From Pseudomonadota bacterium (GTDB lineage Bacteria; Pseudomonadota; Alphaproteobacteria; Caulobacterales; Caulobacteraceae), in contig JAEZIH010000215.1 of assembly GCA_023416055.1 (NCBI GenBank), forward strand, positions 1-11,235: a stretch of 11,235 bases of DNA. Direction: 5' to 3'. Position numbers and translations under genes: made by a program. The notes under the pieces are model-generated. The model was not told the origin of the DNA. It saw nothing but the letters and a program-made list of their open reading frames with translations, and made no database searches. Shown here one piece after another: positions 1-6,924 of the stretch; within the stretch, counting starts at the first letter, position 1, and every line of letters starts with the position of its first letter.

Positions 1-290
1 GCGGCGAGGCGGCGGCCATGGTGGCGATCGAGGCGTGCGTGAGACTGCTGCCCGGCGTCCTCGGCCAGGCGGACAGTCTGAGTAGCGAGAGTTTCGAGGA
101 CGGCCTTCTGGAGCATCCGCAGTACACGCGACCGCGGACGTTCGAGGGGCTGGAGATTCCGGAGGTCCTGCTGTCGGGCGACCACAAGAAGGTCGCACAA
201 TGGCGTCAGGAGCAACGGGAGAAGACCACGCGGGAGCGGCGGCCGGACCTCTGGGCGGCGCATCTCGCAAAGACGACCCGCGGGGCCTGA
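1..290 (+). CDS. trmD: tRNA (guanine-N1)-methyltransferase TrmD, C-terminal part (5' truncated by window)
   Basis: TrmD transfers a methyl group from S-adenosylmethionine to G37 of tRNAs with G at position 36, which prevents +1 frameshifting. Only the last 95 residues are in the window; the reading frame is open from base 3 and bases 1-2 belong to an upstream codon. The fragment holds the end of the SPOUT domain (LLPGVLG), the [11 protein letters not shown] segment, and the family's PEVLLSGDH...W motif, followed by a basic tail ending in RRPDLW. The ATG at 18 is internal and not the start. The residue aligned with E. coli catalytic Asp169 (in the DSF motif) is Glu here (ESF, bases 87-95). rplS starts 47 nt downstream, as in the conserved rpsP-rimM-trmD-rplS operon. 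Identification is secure from motif and context. Confidence 0.95.
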   Translation, partial: GEAAAMVAIEACVRLLPGVLGQADSLSSESFEDGLLEHPQYTRPRTFEGLEIPEVLLSGDHKKVAQWRQEQREKTTRERRPDLWAAHLAKTTRGA

Positions 291-325
291 CCCCGCCAAC
301 TCACAGGTAAAGAGCGAAAAAGCTC

Positions 326-331
326 AAGGAG
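326..331 (+). promoter_or_regulatory. Strong ribosome binding site of rplS
   Basis: AAGGAG lies six bases before the rplS ATG. Just upstream, GAGC (312-315) can pair with GCTC (322-325) around a GAAAAA loop. The tiny 4-bp hairpin ends next to the Shine-Dalgarno sequence, so it would not mask it. Confidence 0.8.
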
Positions 332-337
332 ACAGAC

Positions 338-778
338 ATGAACATCCTGCAGACCCTGGCGGCCGAGGAGAAGGCCCGCCTCGTCGAGAAGCGCGCCATT
401 CCGGAATTCCAGCCCGGCGACACCCTGCGCGTCAACGTGCGCATCAAGGAAGGCGAGCGCGAACGCATCCAGGCGTTCGAGGGCGTCTGCATCGCCCGCG
501 CCGGCGGCGGCGTGAACGAGAACTTCACCGTCCGCAAGATCTCGTTCGGCGAGGGCGTGGAGCGGGTGTTCCCGATCCTGTCGCCGAACATCGAGTCCAT
601 CGAGGTCAAGCGCCGCGGCATCGTGCGCCGCGCCAAGCTCTATTATCTGCGCGACCGTCGCGGCAAGTCGGCCCGTATCGCCGAGCGCCAGACCCAGCGC
701 GTCTCCAAGGAAGTGGCCGTGCCGGAAACCGGCGTCGCCGAGACCCCGGACGTGGCGGTCGAGAACACCGAAGCCTGA
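338..778 (+). CDS. rplS: 50S ribosomal protein L19
   Basis: L19 is a 50S subunit protein at the interface with the 30S subunit. The 146-residue product carries the whole family signature: [20 protein letters not shown], then [26 protein letters not shown] and the basic segment with [16 protein letters not shown]. Residues about 1-120 are the conserved protein. The last 25 or so residues form an acidic, Val/Glu/Ala-rich tail longer than the E. coli protein (115 aa), as is common in alphaproteobacteria. The start is fixed by a strong AAGGAG at 326-331, six bases before ATG, one of the few good Shine-Dalgarno sites in the window. It lies directly behind trmD and ends 25 nt before an intrinsic terminator. 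Confidence 0.98.
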   Translation: MNILQTLAAEEKARLVEKRAIPEFQPGDTLRVNVRIKEGERERIQAFEGVCIARAGGGVNENFTVRKISFGEGVERVFPILSPNIESIEVKRRGIVRRAKLYYLRDRRGKSARIAERQTQRVSKEVAVPETGVAETPDVAVENTEA

Positions 779-803
779 TCGGCTTCAGCCGCGCGAAATG
801 ACG

Positions 804-835
804 AAGGCCCCGGCGGGTGACGCCGGGGCCTTTTT
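804..835 (+). terminator. Rho-independent terminator of the trmD-rplS operon
   Basis: A perfect 12-bp stem (AAGGCCCCGGCG at 804-815 with its complement at 821-832) encloses the 5-nt loop GGTGA and runs into five T's (831-835). This is a textbook intrinsic terminator for + strand transcription. Read on the - strand the stem is followed by CGTCATTT, a poor U-tract, so it would stop transcripts from the convergent gene at 854 only weakly. Confidence 0.93.
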
Positions 836-853
836 CATGGGCGCGACGTGCGC

Positions 854-1339
854 TCAGTGCGGGAACAGGCGGCTGTCGGCGGCGCGCTGGGCTTCGAGGC
901 TGTGGCGGAGGTCGTGGAGTTCTTCCGGGTCGGCGCTGAGGCGGGCGAAGGCGCGGCGGATGGTCTCGCGGGTGGTGGCCGAGATGTGACTGTCCTCCAG
1001 CGCCTTTTCGAAGCGGGCGCGGACCGCCTCCTCGGCGCTTTCGACGGCCCCCACCATGCCGGCCTCGTCGCGCATCAGGGCGTGGCGGATGTCGGCGAAG
1101 GCGCGCTGGGCCTTGGCCAGGATGGAGCCTTCGGCGGCGGGGTCGCCGCCCATGGCGCGGACGGTGGACTGGAGCTCCTCGGCGACCCGGCGGCGCTCGT
1201 AGCTGCGCCGGCCGAACAGGTCGCGGCGGCCGGGATCGTCGGCCTCGGTGGAGGCCTCGCGATAGCCGTCGGCGCTGTCGATGGCGGTCTGGATCAGGCC
1301 GTTGAGGACGTGGATGTCGTGGCGGTTGGCGTTGGACAT
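854..1339 (-). CDS. PA2169/DUF2383 family four-helix-bundle protein
   Basis: A soluble 161-residue protein with no signal peptide or membrane segment, predicted to be almost wholly alpha-helical. It matches the PA2169/DUF2383 pattern: an N-terminal DIHVLNGLIQTAIDSADGY helix, a central RRVAEELQSTVRAMGGDP helix and turn, an ILAKAQRAFADIRHAL helix, and a C-terminal Glu/Arg-rich helix near residues 95-150. The family has a ferritin-like bundle fold, but its biochemical role is not established. Some members are linked to stress or stationary phase, which is not shown here. The only good start is the ATG at 1339; no clear Shine-Dalgarno site precedes it. It lies 61 nt behind the lipoprotein gene on the same strand and converges on rplS. 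It could be read through from kynA or have its own promoter. Confidence 0.8.
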   Translation of the reverse strand: MSNANRHDIHVLNGLIQTAIDSADGYREASTEADDPGRRDLFGRRSYERRRVAEELQSTVRAMGGDPAAEGSILAKAQRAFADIRHALMRDEAGMVGAVESAEEAVRARFEKALEDSHISATTRETIRRAFARLSADPEELHDLRHSLEAQRAADSRLFPH

Positions 1340-1356
1340 GACGGAAAACCCGCGTG

Positions 1357-1379
1357 AACTTCGCCTGTTAAACTTCGCC
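1357..1379 (-). repeat. Direct repeat upstream of the DUF2383 gene
   Basis: AACTTCGCC occurs at 1357-1365 and again at 1371-1379, a 14-nt period, inside the 61-bp gap between the lipoprotein stop and the DUF2383 start. On the - strand the unit reads GGCGAAGTT. Tandem 9-mers in a promoter-sized gap could be an operator, but chance cannot be excluded and I do not recognise the motif. Confidence 0.35.
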
Positions 1380-1400
1380 GTGGCGGGGTTGGTTGCCTGT

Positions 1401-1886
1401 TCAGCCGCCCGCCAGGCCGCGACAGCGTTCGGCGAAGCCGGCCAGATCGTCGGGCCGGGCCGCCGTCAGCGGGCCGACCGTCTGGGCCCCGTAGACGGCG
1501 CGGACGGGTTCGCCGCGACCCAGCCGATCCATCAGGTCCGCGTCGATCGCTCCGCCGCCAACCACGCCGGGGCCGGAGGCGTCCAGATCGGCCACATGGG
1601 CGAAGGCCTCGTCGCCGGCGCCGAGGGTCAGCCGGTCCTCGCTGGAGATCGGGGTGAAGCCGGGCACGACGATGTGCAGGGCGGCCGGCTCGTCGCGGCA
1701 GGACAGCTGGAGACGCTCAGCGCCTGAGGCGTCGACGAAGGCCATGTCGACCGGGGCGGCGGGCGGCTCGACCAGCGGCGGCTTCGAGGGTTCGGGCAGA
1801 GGCTCGACGGGAGCGGTCGGGGCCGCCTCCTCCCGCCCGCAGGCGGCAAGCGGCAGCAGGGCGGCGGCGATCAGGAGGGCGCGCAT
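1401..1886 (-). CDS. Putative lipoprotein of unknown function behind kynA
   Basis: The 161-residue product begins with a short hydrophobic signal (residues 3-15) ending in the lipobox LAAC, with Cys16 as the lipidation site, so an envelope lipoprotein is expected. Residues 17-46 are a Pro/Glu/Ala-rich linker. Residues 48-161 look like a compact domain with Cys63 and Cys155, which could form a disulfide, and a VPGFTPISSEDRLTLG stretch. I do not recognise the family and assign no function. The ATG at 1886 was chosen because it puts the lipobox in place; the open frame continues upstream to 2567, but that part is the shadow of kynA. It starts 11 nt after the kynA stop, with GAGCGAGG upstream, so it is probably cotranscribed with kynA although the products work in different compartments. 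Confidence 0.75.
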   Translation of the reverse strand: MRALLIAAALLPLAACGREEAAPTAPVEPLPEPSKPPLVEPPAAPVDMAFVDASGAERLQLSCRDEPAALHIVVPGFTPISSEDRLTLGAGDEAFAHVADLDASGPGVVGGGAIDADLMDRLGRGEPVRAVYGAQTVGPLTAARPDDLAGFAERCRGLAGG

Positions 1887-1897
1887 CAAGGCCTCGC

Positions 1898-2695
1898 TCA
1901 GAGTTTGGTGCGCAGGGACCACAGCTCGGGGAAGCAGCGGCGCTGCAGGGTTTCGGTGAGGTAGGAAACGCCCTCGGTGCCGCCCGTTCCGCGGCGGCGG
2001 CCGATGATGCGCTCGACGGTCACGACGTGCTTGTGCCGCCAGGTCAGCAGGGCGTCGTCGAGATCGACCAGCTTCTCGGCCAGCTGGTAGAGCGGCCACC
2101 AGCGGGCGGTGTCGCGATAGACCTCGAGCCAAGCGGCCTCGACGCCCTCGGAGGGGGTCCACGGCTGGCTGACATCGCGGTTCAGAACCTCGGCGGGAAC
2201 CGGCAGGCCGGCGGCGGCCAGCTGGACCATGGCGTCGTCGTAGAGGCTGGGGGCCTGCAGCGCCGCCTGCAGGGCGGCGTGGGCGGCGGGGCGCTCCTCG
2301 TGGAAGCGCAGGAAGCGCTCGTCCTTGAGGCCCAGCATGTATTCGAAGCGACGGAACTGGTCGCTCTGGAAGCCGGACGAGGTCCCGAGGCCGCCGCGGA
2401 AGCGCAGGTAGTCGGCCGGGGTCATGGTGGCGAGGATGTCCCAGCTCATGGTCATCACCGCCTGGATGCGGCTGACGCGGGCGAGGCTCTTGTAGGCGGG
2501 GACCAGGTCGCCGGCGCGGATCAGCGCCTGGGCCTGGGCCACCTCGTGCAGGATCTGCTTGAGCCACAGCTCCTTGGTCTGGTGGATGATGACGAACAGC
2601 ATCTCGTCGTGTTCGGACGACACCGGATGCTGGGCGCCCAGCACGTCGTCGAGGGCGAGATAGCTGGCGTAGGTGATCGTGGAGGCGTCGGTCAT
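1898..2695 (-). CDS. kynA: Tryptophan 2,3-dioxygenase
   Basis: This cytoplasmic haem enzyme opens the indole ring of L-tryptophan with O2 to give N-formylkynurenine, the first step of the kynurenine pathway. The 265 residues carry the family blocks in order: HDEMLFVIIHQTKELW (29-44), FRGGLGTSSGFQS (99-111), WRHKHVVTVERIIG (219-232), GTGGTEGVSYL (236-246) and FPELW. By alignment from memory with the Xanthomonas campestris enzyme (offset 17), the active-site residues are kept: His38 (distal His55), Phe34, Tyr96, Arg100, Thr237 and the proximal haem ligand His223. It is a little shorter than the Xanthomonas protein because of a short N-terminus. No kynB or kynU lies beside it, so later pathway steps must be encoded elsewhere. 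It sits 31 nt behind the small membrane protein gene and 11 nt before the lipoprotein gene. Confidence 0.96.
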   Translation of the reverse strand: MTDASTITYASYLALDDVLGAQHPVSSEHDEMLFVIIHQTKELWLKQILHEVAQAQALIRAGDLVPAYKSLARVSRIQAVMTMSWDILATMTPADYLRFRGGLGTSSGFQSDQFRRFEYMLGLKDERFLRFHEERPAAHAALQAALQAPSLYDDAMVQLAAAGLPVPAEVLNRDVSQPWTPSEGVEAAWLEVYRDTARWWPLYQLAEKLVDLDDALLTWRHKHVVTVERIIGRRRGTGGTEGVSYLTETLQRRCFPELWSLRTKL

Positions 2696-2726
2696 GGGCG
2701 ACCTATCGCGCGGGCCGGAGCGCGGC

Positions 2727-2984
2727 TCAAGGCTTGTCGGGCCGGTCGAGGTCGGCGCTGCCGGACCGGTCGGCGCGATCGTCCCAGCCGTCGCGGTCCG
2801 AGCGGAAGGCCAGGGCCATCAGGATCCAGGCGAGGGCGATGGTGCCGGCGACGCCGAGGGACAGGGCGACGAGGCCGTGGATCGGCATGGGCCCGCCGCC
2901 GATGAGGTTCCAGGCGACGCTGATGACGGCGACGGAGGCGATCGCCACGCCGACGGCGACGAGGAAGGTGCGGAAGCGGGACAT
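2727..2984 (-). CDS. Small two-helix membrane protein, unknown function
   Basis: The 85-residue product has two predicted membrane helices, about residues 7-26 and 36-60, joined by a short GGGPMPIHG turn. A strongly charged Asp/Arg-rich tail follows (about residues 62-85). The hairpin topology suggests an inner-membrane protein. I do not recognise a named family. The ATG at 2984 follows a weak GAGG. A coding role is supported by the clean alternation of hydrophobic helices and charged tail and by its fit between ydbL (72-nt gap) and kynA (31-nt gap) on the same strand. Whether it belongs functionally to either neighbour cannot be told from the sequence. Confidence 0.7.
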   Translation of the reverse strand: MSRFRTFLVAVGVAIASVAVISVAWNLIGGGPMPIHGLVALSLGVAGTIALAWILMALAFRSDRDGWDDRADRSGSADLDRPDKP

Positions 2985-3056
2985 GGCCTCAATCTAGGGC
3001 CGCGAGGGCCATGCCGCACCCTGGGACAAGTACGAGTGCGGCCGCGCGCCCGCGGC

Positions 3057-3437
3057 TCAGCGTTGGACCCACTGGCCCTGGGCGTTGCGGTACCACTCGC
3101 CCGAGCTGATGCGCGGCAGGACGATGGTCTCGAAAGCCCGGGCGGCGGCCACCTCGGTGGTGGTGCCGGCGGCCTGGGCGCTGCGGGCGTAGGCCTGGCG
3201 ACGGGCGTTGTTGGTCACGGTGACCGCCTCGGTCAGCGCCGGATCGGGCGCGGACTGGCGGAAGGCGAGATAGCCGTCGGCCTGCTCGCCCACCACGCCT
3301 TGCGACTTGGCGGTGTCGATCATGGCCTTCTGCTGGGCCGTCTGGGCGAAGGCGGCGCCCGCGGCCACGCCCAGCGCGGCGACGGCGGCGACGGCGACGA
3401 AGAGCTTGCGGAACGACATGGTGGACGGCTTTCGCAT
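3057..3437 (-). CDS. ydbL: YdbL family (DUF1318) periplasmic protein
   Basis: The 126-residue product has a Sec signal peptide ending in AFA before QT, then the DUF1318 domain. Like E. coli YdbL it has an AKSQGVVGEQADGYL motif near the mature N-terminus (E. coli ARTQGRVGETLNGYL), a central NNARRQAYAR segment, and a C-terminal GEWYRNAQGQWVQR segment (E. coli GEYVQGINGKWLKK). In E. coli, YdbL is a periplasmic accessory of the YdbH-YnbE bridge and is reported to control YnbE assembly. The ATG at 3437 shares its A with the ynbE stop (TGATG), implying translational coupling. An in-frame ATG at 3419 (MSFRKLF) gives a more typical signal peptide and is an equal candidate. Neither has a clear Shine-Dalgarno site. 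Confidence 0.9.
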   Translation of the reverse strand: MRKPSTMSFRKLFVAVAAVAALGVAAGAAFAQTAQQKAMIDTAKSQGVVGEQADGYLAFRQSAPDPALTEAVTVTNNARRQAYARSAQAAGTTTEVAAARAFETIVLPRISSGEWYRNAQGQWVQR

Positions 3438-3625
3438 CAGAACAGGTTCGGGTTCTCGGCAAGGAGGTCCTGAAGCTCCTTGTCGAGGCGGACGCGGACG
3501 TCGGCGTCGAGCTTGGCGTAGATCTGGATCGGGTCGACCTGCAGCCGGACGGTGGGCGTGCAGGCGCCCGCGCCGACGGCGGCGACGAAGCCGATCAGGG
3601 CGAGGCTGGCGCGCGTCCGGGTCAT
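3437..3625 (-). CDS. ynbE: YnbE-like small lipoprotein, partner of YdbH
   Basis: The 62-residue product has a signal sequence with lipidation at Cys22, followed by TPTVRLQVDP. This matches E. coli YnbE (CTPRIEV...), and the C-terminus, an amphipathic helix ending LLAENPNLF, mirrors the E. coli LLETRSDLF end. YnbE is an outer-membrane lipoprotein that pairs with the C-terminus of YdbH to complete an intermembrane bridge for lipid. Position -3 of the lipobox is Ala (AGAC), weaker than the usual Leu. The start at 3625 is chosen because it places the signal peptide correctly and has GGAG ten bases upstream. The frame is open further up to an ATG at 3706 that overlaps the ydbH stop, but that Arg/Pro-rich extension would bury the signal. 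Its stop overlaps the ydbL start. Confidence 0.9.
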   Translation of the reverse strand: MTRTRASLALIGFVAAVGAGACTPTVRLQVDPIQIYAKLDADVRVRLDKELQDLLAENPNLF

Positions 3626-3705
3626 GGGCAGGGGTCTCCGGGTTGATCCGCAGCGATCTAACGCCGGGCAGGGTGAACGGGTTCTGAACGGCGAAGCCGG
3701 CCGCA

Positions 3706-6700
3706 TCAAGGCCGGGCTTGCGGGCCTGGTTCCGGCGGGGCCGCGGCCTCGGCCGAGGGGTCGCCGCCGCGGGCGCGGTTCAGCTCCAGCAGGTCGCCGA
3801 TCAGCTGGTTGAGGTTGAGAGTGGTGTCCAGGGTCAGGTCGATGCCGGTTCCGGACGGGAGGGGCAGTTCGCGGTTGAGGAACTCGCGGCTGATGAACTC
3901 GGCGATGCCTATGCGCAGCTCCTGACGCACCGGCGGATCGTGGCGGCCGCGGATGTGGAACAGGACGCCGATGCGCCCGGCGTCGAGGCTGTTCACCTCG
4001 GCCGAGAGGATGTCGAACGAGAGGTTCTCCATCGCCTGGTAGGCCAGGTCCTGGACGGTGTTGGGCGGCACGCCCTCCCCGCCCCCGCCGGCCTCGAGCC
4101 CGCTGAGCGCCTCGCGCTGGATCGACAGCCGGCCGGGCCGCACGGCGGCCAGGGTTCCGCCGGAGATGCGGACGCCGGCCTGCGGGTCGGAGGTGAACGG
4201 CAGGCGGCCTGAGACCACCGCATCGAGGGCGACCCTGTCGCCGAAGCCGGCGCCGGCGATGATCTCGCCGAGCTGGACATTCTCCAGCACGATCACGCCG
4301 CTGAACGGCTGGCTGCGGTCCAGCGGCAGGGTGAAGGGCTCGAGGCGGACGAGGCCGCCGGCGAGGGTCAGGTCGCCGCCCTCGACGGTCACCCCCGCCT
4401 TGTCGAGGCCGAAAGTCAGTTCGATGTCGGTCAGAGGCGTGACCGATTCCAGCAGGTCGGCGGTCAGGCGCTGGCCGGGGGCGGTGACGAGGGGCGCCAG
4501 GCTGGTGAAGTCGACGGTCCCCTTCAGCCCCTTCACCGGACCCGCGGGGCTGACGAAGTCGAGGTTGGGGATGGTCAGGCGGCCGGAGCTGGCCCCCTCG
4601 GCCTCGGCAAGCCAGTCGATCCGGCCCTGGAAGGACACCGAGCCGGTCGCCGGAGAGCCGACGAAGTCGCCGGCCAGGGGACTGAGATCGGCGGGCTGCA
4701 GGCCGCCTTCGGCGAAGACGATGGTGGGGGCCTCGATGTCGATGCCGCCCGCGCCCGAACGGCCCTTGTGGGTAAGGGTCAGGCGACCAAGATCGACGCC
4801 GTCGCGCGAGAGGTCGAAGGCGCCGGTCCAGTCCTCACGGGCCAGGCGGGCCGAGCCGGCGGCGAGCAACGGGTTGAAGCGCAGGGGGGTGGTGGCGTCC
4901 TCGACCACCGCCTCGTCGATGCGGGCCTCGAGGCCGAGGCCGGCGGGGCCGCCGGTGGCCGCAAAACGCCCACGGGCCTTGCGGAAATGCAGGGCGAGGA
5001 AGGGGGCGGAGGCGTCGAGACCGGACAGCGCCCCGAAGGCGCGCCAGCGGCCGCCGGCGATGCTGACCAGAGGCCGGTCGGTGGGACAGGCGTTCCCCGA
5101 GATGGCGGTGACGTCGTTCTCGCCAAGCTCGAGCCGTTCGACCGTCACGGGGGTGCAGCCCGCGGCGACGTAGGCGATGCGGCCGCCCGCCGAGGTCAGG
5201 CGTCCGCGGGTGTCCAGTGAAATGCCGCGGGCGAGGTCGAAATCCAGCGCGGCGCGGCCGTCGAGATCGGCGAAGAAGCCCTCGGCGGTCAGCCCCCAGG
5301 CGGGGACGGAGAAGGCCGCTTCGGGCAGGCCGCGGCCACGCGTGGCGGTCAGGTTGAAGGCGCCGCCGCCGCGCTGGCCGGAGGCGGCGGAGAAGAAGGG
5401 CGCGCCGGCGGGGCTGACGGTCAGGACGCCGCCGTTGGCGGGGCGCAGGATCGCCGGGCGGGACAGGGCCAGGCGCGTCCCGCCGTCGCCGGCGACGAGC
5501 GAGAAGGCGGGGACGTCGAGGGCGAAGCGCGACAGGGCCTGCTTCATGGCGGCGAGGTCGGCCCCGTCGTCGCGGCCCACCGGGCCGAACAGGGGCCAGG
5601 CCCCCTGCCCCGACCGCAGGCCTCCGTCGAGACGAAGGCGCAGGCCGGCGTCCGAGACCAGCTGCAGGTCAGCCGAACCTCTCGCCGCCGCCAACGCCAG
5701 GTCGCCCCAGTCGAGACGGCCGGCGGCGAGATTCAGCGGGCCGTCGATCTCGAAGGCGGCGTCGCGACCGCCGACGGTGAGGGCGGAGGAGGCGACGCTG
5801 ACGTCTGCGCCGGCGACCCCGGCCCCGGAGGCGCGGGCGGCGGTCAGGCGGACGGGGCCGTCGAGACGCCAGCCGAGGCCTTGTCCCTCGCGGGCGACGA
5901 CGGCGCGGGCCTGCGACCAGCGCAGGGCTGCGGCGGAGGCGGTGAGGCCGGGAGCGACCAGGCGCGCGGCGCGGACGTCGGCGTCGCTGCGGCCTTCGAT
6001 GCGGAAGGTTTCCAGCCAGCCCGAGGTCTGGCCGTCGAACGTCAGGTCGGCGGCGGCGTCGCGGGCGTCGAGGTCGCCGGCGGTCAGGCGGGCGGCGACG
6101 AGATCGAGGTCGAGCCGCGCGCGGCCATCACCGCGGCGTTGCTTCAGATCGGGATACGGCAGGTCGCCGGCTAGGGTCAGGCGGGCGTCCGCGCCGGAGA
6201 AACCCGGCAGGTTCGCGGCGGCGGCGGCGGCGTTGGCCTGCAGCCGCACCCGGTCGCCGGTGGTGGTCAGGTCGACGGCGGCGGTCAGGGCGCGGGCCTC
6301 GACCTCGCCGCTCTTCAGGTCGGCGGAAGGCATGCGGGCGCTGAGGCGCATCAGCTTGCCATCGTCGATGCGGGCGTCGCCCAGCACAGCCACGGGGCCG
6401 TATTCGGTATCCAGCCGGACCCGGCCCTGCTCGACCAGCACCAGCGGCCCCCGCGCGTCGGGTCGCGGCGGCTGGCCGGTGAAGCGATCAACGAGGGGAT
6501 CGAGACTGCCCAGCGAGAACTCGCCGTTCCGGTAGGAGGCGCGCAGGACCGGGCGGACCAGCCGGATGCGGCTGGGGGTCAGGCCCAGCCCGGCCTTCGA
6601 CCACGGGGCGCCGATGGCGTAGTCGACCTCGACCCTTTCGACCACGGCGTCGGGGTTGCGCGGGTCGCCAATGCGGATGCTGGCCACGAGGCCGTCCAGC

Positions 6701-6924
6701 TCGACCCGCTCGATCTCCATGTCGGCGGGCACGCCCTGACGCTCAAGCCAGCCGATGAGGATCTGGCGCGTCGCGGCGCGGCGGTTGAGATAGAGCAGGC
6801 CGATGAGGACCAGCAGGATGCAGGCGGCCACGCCGAGGACGAGCAGCAGCCGGCGACCGCCGCACCGGCGCGGTGGGCTCCGACGGGGCGCCGGCTCCGA
6901 TTCCGGGATCACGGCGTCGCTCAT
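3706..6924 (-). CDS. ydbH: YdbH family AsmA-like intermembrane lipid transport protein
   Basis: The 1072-residue protein has a short basic Pro/Arg-rich cytoplasmic N-terminus, one membrane anchor (about residues 26-46), and a very long periplasmic part made of repeating Gly/Asp/Leu beta-strand segments typical of AsmA-like proteins. The C-terminal block (about 969-1035: SFDILSAEVN..., ...IGVLFHIRGRHDPP, then TLNLNQLIGDLLELNRARGG) matches the YdbH end; a disordered Pro/Ala tail follows. In E. coli, YdbH acts redundantly with TamB and YhdP in phospholipid movement to the outer membrane. Older databases label the family 'dicarboxylate transport' (PF11739), which is misleading. It is longer than E. 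coli YdbH (about 880 aa). ATG 6924 is chosen because it gives a normal anchor; the frame extends in the non-ATG direction to 6996 without support. AAGGA lies 12 nt upstream. First gene of the ydbH-ynbE-ydbL operon. Confidence 0.92.
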   Translation of the reverse strand: MSDAVIPESEPAPRRSPPRRCGGRRLLLVLGVAACILLVLIGLLYLNRRAATRQILIGWLERQGVPADMEIERVELDGLVASIRIGDPRNPDAVVERVEVDYAIGAPWSKAGLGLTPSRIRLVRPVLRASYRNGEFSLGSLDPLVDRFTGQPPRPDARGPLVLVEQGRVRLDTEYGPVAVLGDARIDDGKLMRLSARMPSADLKSGEVEARALTAAVDLTTTGDRVRLQANAAAAAANLPGFSGADARLTLAGDLPYPDLKQRRGDGRARLDLDLVAARLTAGDLDARDAAADLTFDGQTSGWLETFRIEGRSDADVRAARLVAPGLTASAAALRWSQARAVVAREGQGLGWRLDGPVRLTAARASGAGVAGADVSVASSALTVGGRDAAFEIDGPLNLAAGRLDWGDLALAAARGSADLQLVSDAGLRLRLDGGLRSGQGAWPLFGPVGRDDGADLAAMKQALSRFALDVPAFSLVAGDGGTRLALSRPAILRPANGGVLTVSPAGAPFFSAASGQRGGGAFNLTATRGRGLPEAAFSVPAWGLTAEGFFADLDGRAALDFDLARGISLDTRGRLTSAGGRIAYVAAGCTPVTVERLELGENDVTAISGNACPTDRPLVSIAGGRWRAFGALSGLDASAPFLALHFRKARGRFAATGGPAGLGLEARIDEAVVEDATTPLRFNPLLAAGSARLAREDWTGAFDLSRDGVDLGRLTLTHKGRSGAGGIDIEAPTIVFAEGGLQPADLSPLAGDFVGSPATGSVSFQGRIDWLAEAEGASSGRLTIPNLDFVSPAGPVKGLKGTVDFTSLAPLVTAPGQRLTADLLESVTPLTDIELTFGLDKAGVTVEGGDLTLAGGLVRLEPFTLPLDRSQPFSGVIVLENVQLGEIIAGAGFGDRVALDAVVSGRLPFTSDPQAGVRISGGTLAAVRPGRLSIQREALSGLEAGGGGEGVPPNTVQDLAYQAMENLSFDILSAEVNSLDAGRIGVLFHIRGRHDPPVRQELRIGIAEFISREFLNRELPLPSGTGIDLTLDTTLNLNQLIGDLLELNRARGGDPSAEAAAPPEPGPQARP

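Noticed and set aside
351..391. DNA and protein similarity between the rplS start ([13 protein letters not shown]) and the gene at 11140 (TLGAEEKARLREK)
   Set aside because: About 13 codons of a charged helix with the same preferred codons; most likely convergence, not a duplicated segment, as the flanks differ completely.
1401..2567. A 388-codon open frame on the - strand spanning kynA and the lipoprotein
   Set aside because: Only its last 161 codons (from 1886) look like protein; the rest is an Arg/Pro/Gly-rich shadow of kynA in another frame.
3010..3062. GC-rich inverted repeats after ydbL as a terminator
   Set aside because: Several short GC stems can be drawn (for example GCCGCAC with GTGCGGC) but none is followed by a T-run.
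2027..3473. + strand open frames opposite kynA, the small membrane protein and ydbL
   Set aside because: Gly/Ala/Val/Arg-rich shadows without recognisable domains, opposite well-supported genes.
4058..6535. + strand open frames of 371 and 452 codons opposite ydbH
   Set aside because: Ser/Arg/Pro-rich low-complexity translations, as expected for the antisense of an Ala/Asp/Gly/Leu-rich gene.
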